64,000 nt of DNA, taken from positions 4,309,001 through 4,373,000 of the forward strand of contig NC_079321.1 of NCBI RefSeq assembly GCF_029931775.1. Direction: 5' to 3'. How positions within the stretch are numbered: position 1 is the first letter of the stretch; every line of letters starts with the position of its first letter. This document shows positions 49,792 to 62,654 of the stretch, piece by piece. The DNA comes from Euleptes europaea (taxonomy: Eukaryota > Chordata > Lepidosauria > Squamata > Sphaerodactylidae). A program made the translations under genes and the position numbers. Under the pieces are notes generated by a model. The model was not told the DNA's origin, ran no database searches, and was given only the letters and a program-made list of their open reading frames with translations.

Positions 49792-51035
49792 AGGTTATAA
49801 ACAGGATGCTGGACTAGATGGACCCCTGGTCTGATCCAGCAGAGCTTTTCTTCTGTTCTTATGAAGGTGTCGTGATGCAGGCGAGGAGCGAGGGCTGTAA
49901 GTTGTAAGCGTAGTCTGGGGAACAGTCCAAGGTCATTCACAGTGAAGGCAGAGTCCGAGATATCAATACAGGCAAGGGAAGTCCAAGGTGTTAGTCAGAG
50001 CCAGTCCAAGAAGTCAGGGTACCAGGAATCCAAAGGATAGCAGGGAAACAAGGGCGGTACACCAGGAGGTTGGTGACAAGTTGCTTGCACAACAGCCAAG
50101 CCTAACTGATGGCTTAAATCCCTTCCCCTGCTGCTGTAGCAGAGCCAGCTGATGCTGATGAGGCTGAGATCACAGGTGGTGCTTCAGCCCTGCTCTTCCT
50201 CATCACTGCTACTGGGGAGGTTCCTGTGTAAAGCCTTCAGCCTAGCACTCTGCTGTCTCTGCTGCGTTGCCAGACGAACCTGTTTTCTTTTCTGCTCCAG
50301 TGGCCTTGGCGAGGCCTCTGGAGACACTGCATGTTGCAAGGTGTCAGGTCCAACTGGAGTCCTTGAGCTGGCAGGCTGCAGGCATGGCGAGTCATCTCCT
50401 GACTTTGGCTGATCCTCTATTCTGGCCTCTACTTCCTCTTCGTCAGAGGAGGTCTCTGCAGGCTGACTCTCTGCAGGCTGACTCATGACAGAAGGCCTCG
50501 GCCTCTATGCCCTGTTTGTTGGCCCTCCAGAGGAACTGGTTGGTGACCGTGTGATACAGGATACTGGCCTAGATGGACCACTTGTCCGAACCAACAGGGC
50601 TCTTCTTATGTTCTAATGAAGGCCTTGGCCTCTATGCCCATATGTTGTCCCTCCAGAGGAACTGGTTGTCCACTGGGTGTGCAGGATACTGGACTAGATG
50701 GACCACTGGTCTGATCCAGAAGGGCTCTTCTGATCTTCTGATAAGCGACTGAATCCCAGTGCTAGGAGACAACCACAGGGGAAGGCTCGGCATCTATGCC
50801 CTGATGTTGGACCACCAGAGGAACTAGTTGGCCACTGTGTGAGACAGGATGCTGGACTAGATGGACCGCTGGTCTGATCCAGCAGGACTCTTCTTACGTT
50901 CTTATGAAGGCCTTGGCCTCTATGCCCTGTTGTTGGATCTCCAGAGGGACTGGTTGGCCACTGTGAGAAAGGATGCTGGACTAGATGGACCCCTGGTCTG
51001 ATCCAGTAGGGTTCTGATGTTCTTATGAAGGCCTG
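49792..51035 (+). mobile_element. Tandem CR1-type 3' ends, split by a solo LTR
   Basis: At least five units with GGATGCTGGACTAGATGGACC or variants, and TTCTTATGAAGG-type ends: 49792-49867, then about 50496, 50620, 50790 and 50930 onward. Unit length is about 120-150 bp. A solo LTR interrupts the first unit. Confidence 0.75.
49868..50490 (-). mobile_element. Solo LTR, 623 bp, probably Ty3/gypsy-type
   Basis: TGTCGTGATG...CTCATGACA termini (TG...CA) with a 5-bp duplication GAAGG (49863-49867, 50491-50495). No internal region is present. A minus orientation is suggested by a TATA-like GGATTTAAG. The 100-codon frame inside it is not treated as a gene. Confidence 0.72.
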
Positions 51036-51603
51036 TCTGAATTGACTCTCAGTTGGAGTATAGTTTGTGAAGCGAGATACACTGCAAGAGTTAAAAATTG
51101 TTGCCCTGCTCAGTTCTTCCAGAAGGCCTTCTTGAAAGCAATTTCCAAACCAGCACCTTCCTTGGTAGCTGTCCGCCATTATGGTGCTGAAACAACCCTT
51201 AGCCATATAGGCAATAGCAACGTTTCCAATCTGTGGCAACGATTTACTCCAAGCTTAAGGCTTGGTTAAATATTACAATCCTGGGAAAGGTGCCATCATT
51301 TTCTAATACTTGTCTTCTTCCCACAAGCTTACGGACTATGTCAAATACACAGATCTGGAGACACAGCCTTCCCGCCTTTGTGATCTCTGTGCCTTTGGCT
51401 CCTGATATGTATTTTGCCAATTATTAACTTTCTTTTGTTAGCTAAGCCTGATCTAATGATGAGGAGCCTGTTTGTCAGGTTAATATGCAACCGCAAGATT
51501 CCCTTTCTCAACTGCAGTTGCACCAATAGAGTGTTCTCAGGATTGCTCATTACATCCAGACACCCCTCTTAGCTCAGAGGTGAACCACCCCATTTGCCCA
51601 GAT
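51036..51603. other. Intergenic stretch without recognised features
   Basis: No exon or known repeat; the next element is a reversed tRNA-Ala SINE at 51604. Confidence 0.4.
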
Positions 51604-51826
51604 GGTCACATGATCACATGAAGCTGCCATCTACTGAATCGGACCCTTGGTCCATCAAAGTCAGTATTGTCTACTCAGACTGGCAGCGGCTCTCCAGGGT
51701 CTCAGGCAGAGAAAACTTTCACTTCACCTACTTGCCTAGTCCCTTTAACTGGAGATGCCGGGGATTGAACCTGGGACCTTCTGCATGCCAAGCAGATGCT
51801 CTACCACTGAGCCACAGCCCCTCCCC
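51604..51826 (-). repeat. tRNA-Ala-derived SINE
   Basis: Reversed full copy ending GAGCCACAGCCCC, with GGGATTGAACCTGGGACC (the B box). Confidence 0.87.
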
Positions 51827-52230
51827 ACAAATGTGAGAAGTCAGAGAGGGCTGGCCATGGAGCACCCTGAACAGACACCCATCCTTCCATACAGATTTGC
51901 ATGCCATTCAGATTATCCATTCTTTTTTGAGATATCAGGGGGGGTTGCATTCAGTGTAATTTCAAGTGGCATGACCAAGGCCAGATGGCTTGCTTATGTT
52001 TATATTTGCACCTTGCACGCACAGAACAGTATACAACTGTTTACAAAACTGTACAACATAACTGTAAATTATGATAAAAACAACTTAAAAACCACACCTC
52101 AGTCACAAAAAAATACAAGATTTTTAAAAATCAGACCTTCTAATCCAGAAATATAATTCTGAAACACTTATAGTACCATCCTAAACAGAGCTTCACCCTT
52201 TTAAACCCAGTGACTTCAATGGACTTAGAA

Positions 52231-52460
52231 GGGCTTGCTGTCACCTGGATGGCCCAGGCTAGCCTAATCTCCTTAGAAACTAAGCAGAGTCAGGCCTGGT
52301 TAGTACTTGGATGGGCCACCACCAAGGAAGTCCAGGGTTGCTATGCAGAGGCAGGCAATGGCAAGCCACCTCTGAACCTCTCTTGCCTTGACGTGGATAG
52401 CCCAGGCTAGCCTGAGTGTGTCAGATCTTGGAAGCCCCACTTGGAGGTTGGCAACCCTAA
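52231..52460 (+). repeat. Two 5S-derived SINE heads, the second fused to a MITE end
   Basis: Units at 52231-52384 and 52385-52436; then CACTTGGAGGTTGGCAACCCTA of the hAT MITE. Confidence 0.7.
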
Positions 52461-52617
52461 TTCTTGCTCCTGCAGTTGCCTTTTGGCATAAGGCATGTAA
52501 GAGGAACCAGCCAGGTCATCTGGATGTTTGCCTTTCTCCAAGCCCTGATTTTCTGGATGGGATCACAGGCCCTCCAATGACAGAGAACCCATTTCCGAAA
52601 TCATTTATCTACTCGAC

Positions 52618-53685
<1,068 letters not shown>

Positions 53686-53739
53686 CCTGTGTACATATTA
53701 TATACCTCCATCTATATATCAGACATTGGAGGGGGAGCT

Positions 53740-54530
53740 AACCCTGGCGGCTCCTCCCCGCCGGGCGCCTGGGCCGCAATCAGGGCGCCTTCCTCCTGCG
53801 CTGCTCCTCCTCCTCGTCCTCCGTCGCCGGGCCGGCGCGCTCCCGGTCCCCGGCGGGCGTGCGGGCGAGCGGGCGTGCCGGCAGGGCGGGCGTGCGGGCG
53901 GGCGGGATGTCGGGTCCGTCGGCGGCGTCGGGGGTGCTGAGCGCGCTGCGGCTGGGGGTGTCGCTGAAGATCCAGCCCAACGACGGGCCGGTCTTCTTCA
54001 AGGTGGACGGGCAGCGCTTCGGGCAGAACCGCACCATCAAGCTGCTCACCGGCGCCAAGTACAAGATCGAGGTGGTCGCCAAGCCCGGCAACGTCCAGGC
54101 CACGTAAGCCCCCCAAGCCCCCAAGCCCTGCGCCCCCCTGCCTGCCTGCCTGCCTCCCCGGCCTTGGCGCTTGGAGTGGCGGCCGGCCGAGATTGCCTTT
54201 CCCGGCCAGCCGCTTCCATCTTGGCCCCCCACCCCTCTCCAATCGGCCGTCTCTTTCCCCTCCCCGGGTCGGCGGCCCGCGTTCACACGACGCGAGTCCA
54301 ACACGCGTCCTCGGACTGTATCCCCCCCGCGCGCGCCCTTCCTTCCTCCCTCCCTCCGCCCGTTCGAGGCCTTCCCCCTTTTCAGGCTGGGCGGAGGAAG
54401 GGCGAGTTTCCTGGGGGGGGGGTGCTCCGCTTCCCGGGTTTCCTCGAGAGTAAATGCGCGGAGGCCGGGGGCGGGGAGGGATCCGGCGAAGGCCGGGAGG
54501 GCCCTTGGCCCAGGATGTACCCTCTCGGTA
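53740..54530 (+). promoter_or_regulatory. CNRIP1: CNRIP1 CpG island promoter
   Basis: Very CpG-rich block around the first exon, beginning soon after the (TA)n tract. It shows GC boxes (GGGCGGGCG) and no evident TATA. Its position over exon 1 fits a CpG-island promoter. Confidence 0.75.
53907..54103 (+). CDS. CNRIP1: CNRIP1 coding exon 1 (cannabinoid receptor-interacting protein 1)
   Basis: CNRIP1 is a small cytosolic beta-barrel protein that binds the C-terminal tail of the CB1 cannabinoid receptor and modulates its signalling. Encoded residues 1-65 plus two bases include [20 protein letters not shown] and [17 protein letters not shown], against human [20 protein letters not shown] and [17 protein letters not shown]. 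The N-terminus ([19 protein letters not shown]) is a few residues longer than human. The ATG at 53907 was chosen over an in-frame one at 53859 because of family length. The exon ends GCCAC|GTAAGC. It is head-to-head with PLEK, about 16 kb apart. Confidence 0.93.
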
Positions 54531-54534
54531 GCCC

Positions 54535-55600
54535 CCAAATGCACGTGAAACTTTGCAACGGATCGAAGCCCTGCGGCCTTTGCACGCTTCCCTGGGAGTA
54601 AGCTGCATTGAACCAGCGGGGTTTGCTTCTGAGTAGTCGTGCAGCGGATGCTGGACAGCCCATCTTGGCATCACCAGCTGGGGTTGGAGGTGGGGAAAGC
54701 TCTTGGTTATATAATTGTCTGTCTCTTCCCCTTTCTCATTATTTCTGCTTGAAAGGGCTTTTTGGTGGTGGTGGGGGTTGTGTCATTTGAAAACACTTGA
54801 TCCTGTTTCATCCGAAGCTAAAAATTCCCTTCATCCGAAGCTAAAAATTCCCTTTGGGTGGGTGCAACACTGCTGATACGAGGTCTCTCCCCGCCCCCAT
54901 CCGTATTTCATAGCTGATCCCCTAAAATTGTGATTTTTTTTCTTATTGTGGGACATGGCAGCCGGCCCAGCTCAAAGGCAGGATACAGGAAACCTGTGCC
55001 ATTTATGCATAGGAGGTTTTGCCTTGGATTTGCCTAGATGCACATTTTCCCCATCCAAATTCTCAGAACTCAAAAATAAGCCCCCATGCCGAGTTTTGAG
55101 AATTCGGATGGGGAAAATGGGCGTCTAGAGAGCAGCAAATCCCAGGCGAAACCTCCTGTGCATAAATGGCTCTGCTTGCAGGGTTGACCCTTGAATTCCG
55201 GAAGGGTGTAAGTCCAATGCAGCAAAAATTAACAGGATTCCCCCACCCAGCACCGCAAAAAAGAGCTCGGGTTTTATCCCAGCGGTAGCTCTAGTGGACT
55301 AAAGCTTTCCATTCCATGCGCTGTCTTGGCCCGGCGTGGCCTGGTCGGTGAGATATTCCAGGCTGGAATCAAACGTGTGAGTCTTTCAGGTTTTGCGTTT
55401 AACATCTATACCAAAGTAACGCCAAAAGCATATTTCTGGCTGCCCTAAAAAAGATATCAACGAAACTGATCTGGCCGCATGTTTTCTTCTTCTTGGAGTG
55501 GGGCTCTTGAAGGGAGGAACAGAAGTAGAATGCACAGATTTCATTCTGGGTTAGTTCCTAAATTTAGAGTGACCTGATAGAAGACTTGCTTCTTCCTTGA
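54535..55600. other. CNRIP1 intron 1, mostly without recognised features
   Basis: Includes a short direct repeat (CATCCGAAGCTAAAAATTCCC, at about 54810 and 54833) and an inverted pair near 54990-55165 (CATAGGAGGTTTTGCC against GGCGAAACCTCCTGTGCATA). No exon. Confidence 0.45.
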
Positions 55601-56006
55601 ACAAATAGATGAAGGTGGCTGGTGCTGAGTCAGGTCATTGGGCTACTGAGACCGGGGGTTGTCTACTCAGACTGGCAGCAGCTCTCCAGGGTCTCCAGTT
55701 TTTTGCCTCCCCTGCTACCTGGCCCTTTCAGCTGGAGATGCCAAGTGTCACACCTGGGCCCTTCTGCATGCCAAGCAGATGCATTTTTCACAGAATCATG
55801 CCCCCCCTTTACAAGTACTGTGTGTGTGTGTGTGGGGGGGGGGTGTCCCTGAGACCTGCATGAAATCAGCTTGAATTGAAAGAGGAAATAGAACGAGATC
55901 GGGTGAAGCTGAGACCTGTTCTCCCTTGTCGCATATTTAGCTGCAGACTGAAAGTACACATGAAGTATCAGCTGCTGGCAGATTGGTTTTTAGGGTCCCT
56001 CTTAAG

Positions 56007-56686
56007 TAAGGTTGCCAGCTCTGGGCTGGGAAATACCTGGAGATTTTGGGAGTGGGGCCTGAGGAGGGCAGGATTTGGGGAGGGATTTCAGTGCCATAGA
56101 GTCTGCCCTCCAAAGCGGCCATTTTCTCCAAGGGAACTGATCTCTTGTCTCCTGGAGACCAATTGTAATAGCAGGAGATCTCCAGCTAGTACCTGGAGGT
56201 TGTAATCACAAACGGCTACAAGTGCTAATTGGAAGTTATAGCAATTCAAAGCAAAAGCACCAGTAAATATTGTGCAAAAAAGATAATAACAACAAAGTTA
56301 TTGCTATTAGAAAATATATATTCAGAATAGTCCTTAAGGACTTATGAAGCTTGAGAAAGTATTGCATGAAATGGAATTATACCGGATTTCCATCGTCTTT
56401 GCTGCCTAAATTATTGCATTTGCACTTTATGGACTCATAAGAACTGAGCAACTGTGCCTGATATTTATTCATTTGTAACGCCTTGCGTTTTCACATTGGG
56501 TCTTTTTAAGACCATTTTGTACATAATTATTGTGGTGTTCTGCTCAATTTGGGTTGTGCTTATTAGAACTATTCTGAATATATATTTTCTAATAGCAATA
56601 ACTTTGTTGTTATTATCTTTTTTGCACAATATTTACTGGTGCTTTTGCTTTGAATTGCTATAAGTACCTGGAGGTTGGCAACCCTA
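56007..56686 (+). mobile_element. hAT-type MITE split by a fold-back element
   Basis: MITE parts 56007-56201 and 56677-56686. AGTACCTGGAGGTT (14 bp) occurs at 56188-56201 and 56663-56676. Confidence 0.9.
56202..56662. mobile_element. Fold-back element, arms about 95 bp
   Basis: Arms at about 56236-56334 and 56563-56662 are inverted copies. The right arm touches the boundary; a unique 34-bp tail precedes the left arm. Same architecture as 24153-24699. Confidence 0.8.
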
Positions 56687-57064
56687 CTCTTTAGCCTTCC
56701 AGCATGGGCCCTCAACCAGTTCAGAAACCCAATGGGCAGCTTGAAATGTTCCTCTTTCTTGTTTCCTAAAATGCCCTCATCAAGAGAAAAGCCAAAAAGC
56801 ACTCCCAACTGGCACATGTGGATTTGGCCTTACAGGCCCCATAGAGCAGCCGTCCCCAACGGGGTGACCCTGGCCACCATGGGGCCTGCCAAGGCCTTTC
56901 CTGGCACTAAATGTGTTTTGAGAAAGTGGGCAGGGCCAGATGGGGATTTTGCCCTGCAAAGCTTCCGATTCGCCTTTGGAGTTTTGGCTGTGGAGATTTT
57001 CAAAAACACTGCTATGGGAGAAGCTGCTACCATGGCACCAAGTTCTTCACTGTGTGGCCGAAAT

Positions 57065-57243
57065 AGGGTTTCCAACCTCCAGATACTAGCTAGAGGTCTC
57101 CTGCTATTACAACTGATCTCCAGCTCATAGAGATCAGTTCACCTGGAGAAAATGGCCGCTTTGGCAATTGGACTCTATGGCCTTGAAGTCCCTCCCCAAA
57201 CCCCACCCTCCTCAGGCTCCGCCCCCAAAACCTCCCACTGCTG
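57065..57243 (-). mobile_element. hAT-type MITE, reversed, one end lost
   Basis: TAGGGTTTCCAACCTCCAG start; stops within the CCTCCCACTG region. Confidence 0.72.
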
Positions 57244-57576
57244 CCAAGTCTAGATTGAAAGTACGCTGTGGCAGCCATTTTGTGGCTGGCTCCGCCTCCT
57301 GCAGCAGCCATTTTGTGCAGCACACCGTATCCAAATTCTGAAAGGTTTGGGGGCCCTCGCCATACAGGTTTGCACTGAACCGCTTTCCTGTCTCTCCTTG
57401 GGAAGGAAGACAAGGCATGGAAAGAGGCTTATAGGCCCTGTAGACCAAACCCCACCTCAGGACAACAAAATCCCACCAGAGCATCCCTGACGGATGGAAC
57501 CGGTTCCATCGCGAGACCGATTTTGCCAATAAGATGGCTCAGAATGGCTGAAAACACCCAGCTTTGTCCGTTTCAG

Positions 57577-57721
57577 GACCATGGGGATCGGGGCCGTGAC
57601 GTTCCCCTTGGAAGAGAAGTCGCGAGATGCCCAGATGGTCGTTTACAGCGGCATCTACGATACGGAAGGAGTGCCGCACACCAAAAGCGGGGAGAGGCAG
57701 CCGATACAAGTCACCATGCAG
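57577..57721 (+). CDS. CNRIP1: CNRIP1 coding exon 2
   Basis: One base completes the split Thr codon, then 48 codons: [40 protein letters not shown] and QPIQVTMQ. The motif YDTEG...[10 protein letters not shown] is diagnostic of CNRIP1 (human [20 protein letters not shown]). Acceptor TTTCAG; donor CAG|GTAAAC. Together the two exons give 114 residues. The final exon (about 50 residues, with the HKRDHCQWG segment in human) is not in the remaining 6.3 kb, so the gene runs off the right edge. Confidence 0.93.
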
Positions 57722-57796
57722 GTAAACATGCCTCCGTGTGTCGAGGGGCCAAAAGGACCCGGAATTAGTGATGCTGAACGGCCAAAATCGAAACAG

Positions 57797-58155
57797 TCAC
57801 ATGAACACACGAAGCTGCCTTCTACTGACTCAGACCCTGGGTCCATCAAAGTCAGTATTGTCTACTCAGACCGGCAGTGGCTCTCCGGGGTCTCAGGCAG
57901 AGGTCTTTCACATCACTTACTTGCCTAGTCCCTTTAACTGGAGATGCCGGGGATTGAACCCTGGACCTTCTGCATGCCAAGCAGAGGCTCTACAACTGAG
58001 CCATGGCCCCTGTCCATGGCTCTCCAGGGTCTCAGGCAGAGGTCTTTCCCATCACCTTACTTGCCCGGTTCTTTTAACTGGAGATGCCGGGGATTGAACC
58101 TGGGACCTTCTGCATGCCAAGCAGAGGATCTACCACTGAGCCACAGCCCCTCCCA
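57797..58155 (-). repeat. tRNA-Ala-derived SINE followed by a partial second copy
   Basis: A full copy 57797-58008 and a head-proximal copy 58013-58155, same orientation. Both carry GGGGATTGAACC. Confidence 0.82.
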
Positions 58156-58261
58156 GTCCAGCCTGTGCCCTGAAGATACAGAAATCCAGAGGTGAACGTT
58201 TTTGATGCTTGGGGCTCGGTTTATGTCTTTGTACGTAACTGCTGTTAAAGCAGGCAATAGT

Positions 58262-58350
58262 AGAGAGCCAGCATTATGTAGTGGTTAAAGTGTTGTACTA
58301 GGATCTGGGAGAACCAGGTTCGAATCCCCACTCTGCCATGGAAGCTGGCT
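58262..58350 (+). repeat. tRNA-derived SINE fragment
   Basis: AGAGCCAGCATTATGTAGTGG with CAGGTTCGAATCCCCACTCT. Confidence 0.7.
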
Positions 58351-58593
58351 TTAGAGAGGTGAGAATATTCTCAAGGAACCATTGAGAAGCTATATGCTAC
58401 TGGATCCAAAATCCTAGGATTTAAGAACTAATTGGAACTAATTGCCAGGAAAGCACAAATTTTGCATTTTAACACCAGGAGTGAAGTGAGTTGGAGTGTG
58501 TGTGGATGCATAATAGGTATTCTCTCTTGGGCATTCTAGCTTTTTATTTAGACAAGTCTATGCTCTTATAACCGCCTGCACATTTAAGCATCT

Positions 58594-59195
58594 ATATATC
58601 TCAGAAGCTAAGCAGAGTCTGCCCTGGTTATTGCTTGGATAGGAGACCACCAAGGAAGACCAGGGTTGCTACACAGAGGCAGGCAATGGCAAACCACCTC
58701 TGAATGTCTCTTCCCTTGAAAACCCTTCAGGGTCACCATAAGTCGGCTGCAGCTTGACCGCACTTAATTATTGCCCTGACCTGGATGGCCCAGGCTGCCC
58801 AATCTTGTCAGATCTCGGGAGCTAAGCAGGGTTGTCCCTGGTTAGTACTTGGATGGGAGACCAGCAAGGAAGACCAGGGTTGGCTACGCAGAGGCAGGCA
58901 ATGGAAAAACCAGCTCTGTCTGTCTCTTGCCTTGAAAACTCTGTGGGGTTGCCATAAGTCACCTGCAGCTTGACAGCACTTGATTATTACCCTGACCTAG
59001 ATGGCCCAGGCAAGCCCAATCTCGTCAGATCTTGGGAGCAAAGCAGCGTCGGCCCCGGTTAGTACCTGGACCAGAGACCCCCAAGGAAAGCTAGGGTCAC
59101 TATGCAGAGGAAGGCAGTGGCAAACGACCTCTGTTTAATCTCTAGCTTTGAAAACCCTACAAGGTTGCCACAAGGCAGATACACCTTGATGGCAC

Positions 59196-59230
<35 letters not shown>
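58594..59230 (+). repeat. Three tandem full-length 5S-derived SINEs ending in (AC)n
   Basis: Units at 58594-58765, 58766-58985 and 58988-59230, each with 5S-like core, the AAACCACCTCT region and LINE-like tail (GCCATAAGTCACCTGCAGCTTGACAG in unit 2). An (AC)n run (59200-59229) closes the last. Period is about 215 bp. Confidence 0.85.
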
Positions 59231-59234
<4 letters not shown>

Positions 59235-59529
59235 CCACATTGGGTTAAACCACTGACTCAGCATCCATCTGTGCCGGCGACTCCGGCGGACCTTGCAGGG
59301 AGTCCCGGAGGGGATGCAAGGTCGTTGTGACTAAGCAGGTTTCCCCTGCTCTGCTGCACTGTGTGGAGGCGAAGGCAACGTGCCTGAACAGCCTGCCAAG
59401 TAGCAGGAAGCTGCACAGAACATTCTTTTAACACTTCAGTTGGCAGAAGTTGTTCACAGCTCTGGAATATGGTGGAGAAAAGACTGGATTGTGCTGCCAT
59501 TTCCACCGGTGTAAGGATCCCAAAGGGAC

Positions 59530-60190
59530 TTACATAAGAAAAGCTCTGCTGGATCAGACCAAGGTTCATCTAGTCCAGCAGTCTGTTCACACAGCAGCCA
59601 ACCAGGTGCCTCTAGGAAGCCCACAAACAAGACCACTGCAGCAGCACCATCCTGCCTGTGTTCCCCAGCATCATTAGAACATAAGAAAGTCCCTGCTGGA
59701 TCAGACCAAGGCCCATCAAGTCCAGCTGTCTGTTCACATGGTGGCCAACCAGGTGTCTCTAGGAAGCCCACAAACAAAACGACGGCAGAACATTATCCTG
59801 CCTGGGTTCCATAGCACCTCATCTAATAGGCATGCTCATCTGATACCAGAGAGAATAGGCTTGCATCATGACTAGTATTCATTTGGACTAGCAGCCATGA
59901 ATTGCCCTCTCCTCCATGAACTTGTCCACTCCCCTCTTAAAGACTTCCAAGTTGGCAGCTATCACCACATCCTGGGGCAGGGAGTTCCACCATTTAACAA
60001 TGGTTAAAGACTTCCTTTTGTCTGTTTTGAATCTCTCACCCTCCGGCTTCAGCAGATGACACCGCGTTCTGGTATGAGAGAGGGAGAAAAGCTTCTCCCT
60101 GTCCCCTCTCTCCATACCATTCATAATTTTATAGACCTCTCATTTCTCCCCTTAACCACCTTCTTTCGAAGCTAAACAGCCCAGTTTAAT
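59530..60190 (-). mobile_element. Two CR1 3' ends in tandem
   Basis: 59530-59675 and 59676-60190. The second encodes VKWWNSLPQDVVIAANLEVF on minus, a CR1 ORF2 C-terminus. Confidence 0.83.
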
Positions 60191-60231
60191 GCACAGTTAG
60201 ATGAGCTGTTGCTGTAGCTACACCCATAGCA

Positions 60232-60430
60232 AGGAACATCCTGGTAGACCAAGGTTGGCCCATTCTCATCAGATCTTGGAAGCTAAGCAGGGTTGGCCCT
60301 GGTTAGTCCTTGGATGGGAGACCACCAAGGATGTCCACAGTTGCTCTGCAGAGGCAGGCAATGGCAAACCGCTTTATTTCATCTCTTGCCTTGAAAACCC
60401 TACGGGGTCAGTGTAAGTTGGCTGCAACTC
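60232..60430 (+). repeat. 5S-derived SINE
   Basis: AGATCTTGGAAGCTAAGCAG core and CTTGCCTTGAAAACCCTACGG body. Confidence 0.83.
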
Positions 60431-60644
60431 GATCATATTTCCACCTCCATGAATGAACGCACCAGTTATGTATTCCAGTTCTAATTCCCAGTTTTATTTA
60501 GCTCTTGTCTTGCCAACAGATGTATGTACCCTAATGTGGGACATAATCACATTCACTATAATGCATTCACGAGGCTGATCGTTTCTATTATTTTTATTTC
60601 ATTAGATTTCTAGTCCACCCCTCCCTGGCCTCAGCCAGGCTTAG

Positions 60645-60959
60645 GGCGGCTCCAGGGCCGGTGCTACCATTAGGCAAACTAGGTGATCGCCTAGGGCACA
60701 GACCTCATAGGGGCACCATTTAAAACAGATTCGTTTCTTGGGGAAAATGCAACTGACAATTTATATATATATATATTTTTAAGATAAGTACCACAACAGT
60801 GCTATAGAATATAATTAATTATAATATCTCATAAAAAGTTTTGTGCTTTTATTTTTTCTACAAGACATCTGTTTTTAAATATTGATTAGCGATGGGGGGA
60901 CACGAGTAGTTAGCCTTGCCTAGAGTGCAAAAATGACTGGCACTGGCCCTGGGCGGCTC
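60645..60959. mobile_element. hAT MITE of a third family with perfect 8-bp duplication
   Basis: The 299-bp element at 60653-60951 runs from CAGGGCCGGTGC to GCACTGGCCCTG (inverted). Flanks GGCGGCTC match exactly (60645-60652, 60952-60959). Its termini resemble a hAT family widespread in vertebrates. Confidence 0.88.
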
Positions 60960-60960
60960 A

Positions 60961-61240
60961 TGACACATACCTGCATGGGAGACCACCAAGGAAGTCCAGG
61001 GTCGTTAAGCAGAGGCAGGCAATGGCAAACCACCTCTGTATGTCTTTTGCCCTGACCGGGATGGCCCAGGCAGGCCCAATCTTGTCAGACCTCAGAAGCT
61101 AGCAGGGTCGGGTCTGGTTAGTCCTTGGATGGGAGACCACAAAGGAAGTCCGGGGTCGCTACGCAGAGGCAGGCAATGGCAAACCCCCTCTGAATGTCCC
61201 TTGCCTACAGGGTAACCATCAATCGGTTGCAACTTGATAT
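60961..61240 (+). repeat. Two 5S-derived SINE units, first one truncated
   Basis: Units at 60961-61051 and 61052-61240 (TCAGACCTCAGAAGCTAGCAG, GGATGGGAGACCACAAAGG). Confidence 0.78.
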
Positions 61241-61244
61241 CTCG

Positions 61245-61695
61245 TGCATGCAGTTTTAACTTGGGCAGGATCCCAGCTTCCCGTTTTCAGTATGTTATGT
61301 CTAGTGCTGCCTGTGCCCATCGTGTCTCTGATGAGTCACTGGAGCGTTTGCTTCTGAGTAGGCTGGGAAGTGTCTCTCGGAGGATGTGTGCTGTCCTGGA
61401 AAATCTTAATTCTTGCGGAGATGAGCAAAAACCTGTTTCTGGCCCCAGTGATTGTGAAGACTGTTTTGTGTAGGAGCGTAACACAACTGAAAGAAAGCAG
61501 CCTGAAGAGATATTGTGGGGGGTTTTTTTGGTTTTTTTGTGGTTTTGCCACTGGATGTGACTGGGAAGCATCAGTAAAATGTGACTTCTGTAACTTGGTC
61601 CAAAGAATGAACCCTGAATAATGGCTGATGGAAATGAATGTATTTCAGCGCTGTGCTGGTCGTTACTGAGATCCATCCCCCTCGATGGACTTTCA
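61245..61695. other. CNRIP1 intron 2 stretch without recognised features
   Basis: Open frames on both strands have no family resemblance and no splice context. Confidence 0.4.
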
Positions 61696-61698
61696 GTT

Positions 61699-61908
61699 CA
61701 GGTTGCCAACTCTGGGTTGGGAAATTCCCAGAGATTTGGGGGTGGAGCCCAGAGAGGATGGGGTTTGGGGAGGGGTGGATCTCAGTGGGGTGTAACACCA
61801 CATAATTGACCCTTCAAAGCAGCCATTTTCTCCGGGGGAACTGATCTCTGGAGACCATTAGTGATTCTGGGAGATCTCCAGGTCCCACCTGGAGGTTGGC
61901 AGCCCTGC
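61699..61908 (+). mobile_element. hAT-type MITE
   Basis: CAGGTTGCCAACTCTGGG start to GGTTGGCAGCCCTG end. Confidence 0.78.
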
Positions 61909-62650
61909 TTGAATGGAAGCTCACATTTTTCTCTGCAGTATTCCCAGTTGAGTATCGTACTATATTTTGCTGCTAACAAAATGGATACCTCCTTATAAAG
62001 GAATGAAGAGATTCTTTTTTGACACTAGAGCAGGTCAGTGACAATAAATCATGGCTAGGTTTCTGCCACCGTCCTACAAAAAGTGTAGAATTTGGTATTC
62101 TGAAGAAATATCTTTGCTTGTATTGCCTTTTTAAAGCAAGGGTTTTTATGCCCTGGGAAAATGTTCCATTTAAATCTTAGAAGCAGTATTTTGATAGTAG
62201 ACAATACTGACTTTGATGGACCAATACTGTCTTTGATGATTCAGTATAAGGCAACATCATGTGTTCATGTGTTCCCAGATAAGTTTGAATGTTACATTTC
62301 TAAGAACGTTCTATGTCATTCTCCAGTATTTTGATAAGTTCTGGCAGGTAAGAGAGATTTATTTAATGAGTTTTAATCTGTTACCATAATGGAACTTTTG
62401 TCAGTGATGGTTATATGGATTTTTATCAGTTCTTGAAACGGCCTTTGGCCAAATGCAATAAACTCGAACCTGGGTGCAGAATCTTTTGAGTATGGAGGGT
62501 GCAGAATCTTGGCTCCAGTCTGCTGTTTCTGTAGATACAAGGCTCTTGGCTGGTAGACCACAATTTCCCTACCTTCCCCCTCAAATGTCCTGCAGGAATC
62601 CTGCTTGTAGGGGGTCCTCTCCCCGCCAGGGACAGGATTTCAGGAGCCAC
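61909..62650. other. CNRIP1 intron 2, mostly unique
   Basis: Only a short tRNA-Ala SINE tail piece is recognised (about 62195-62275). Confidence 0.4.
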
Positions 62651-62654
62651 GAAC

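Noticed and set aside
50184-50486. A 100-codon acidic/Gln-rich minus-strand frame
   Set aside because: Lies entirely inside the solo LTR defined by the GAAGG duplication; not a host gene.
53712-54674. Long minus-strand open frames over CNRIP1 exon 1
   Set aside because: They mirror GC-rich CpG-island sequence; the plus-strand frame matches CNRIP1 and has correct splice sites.
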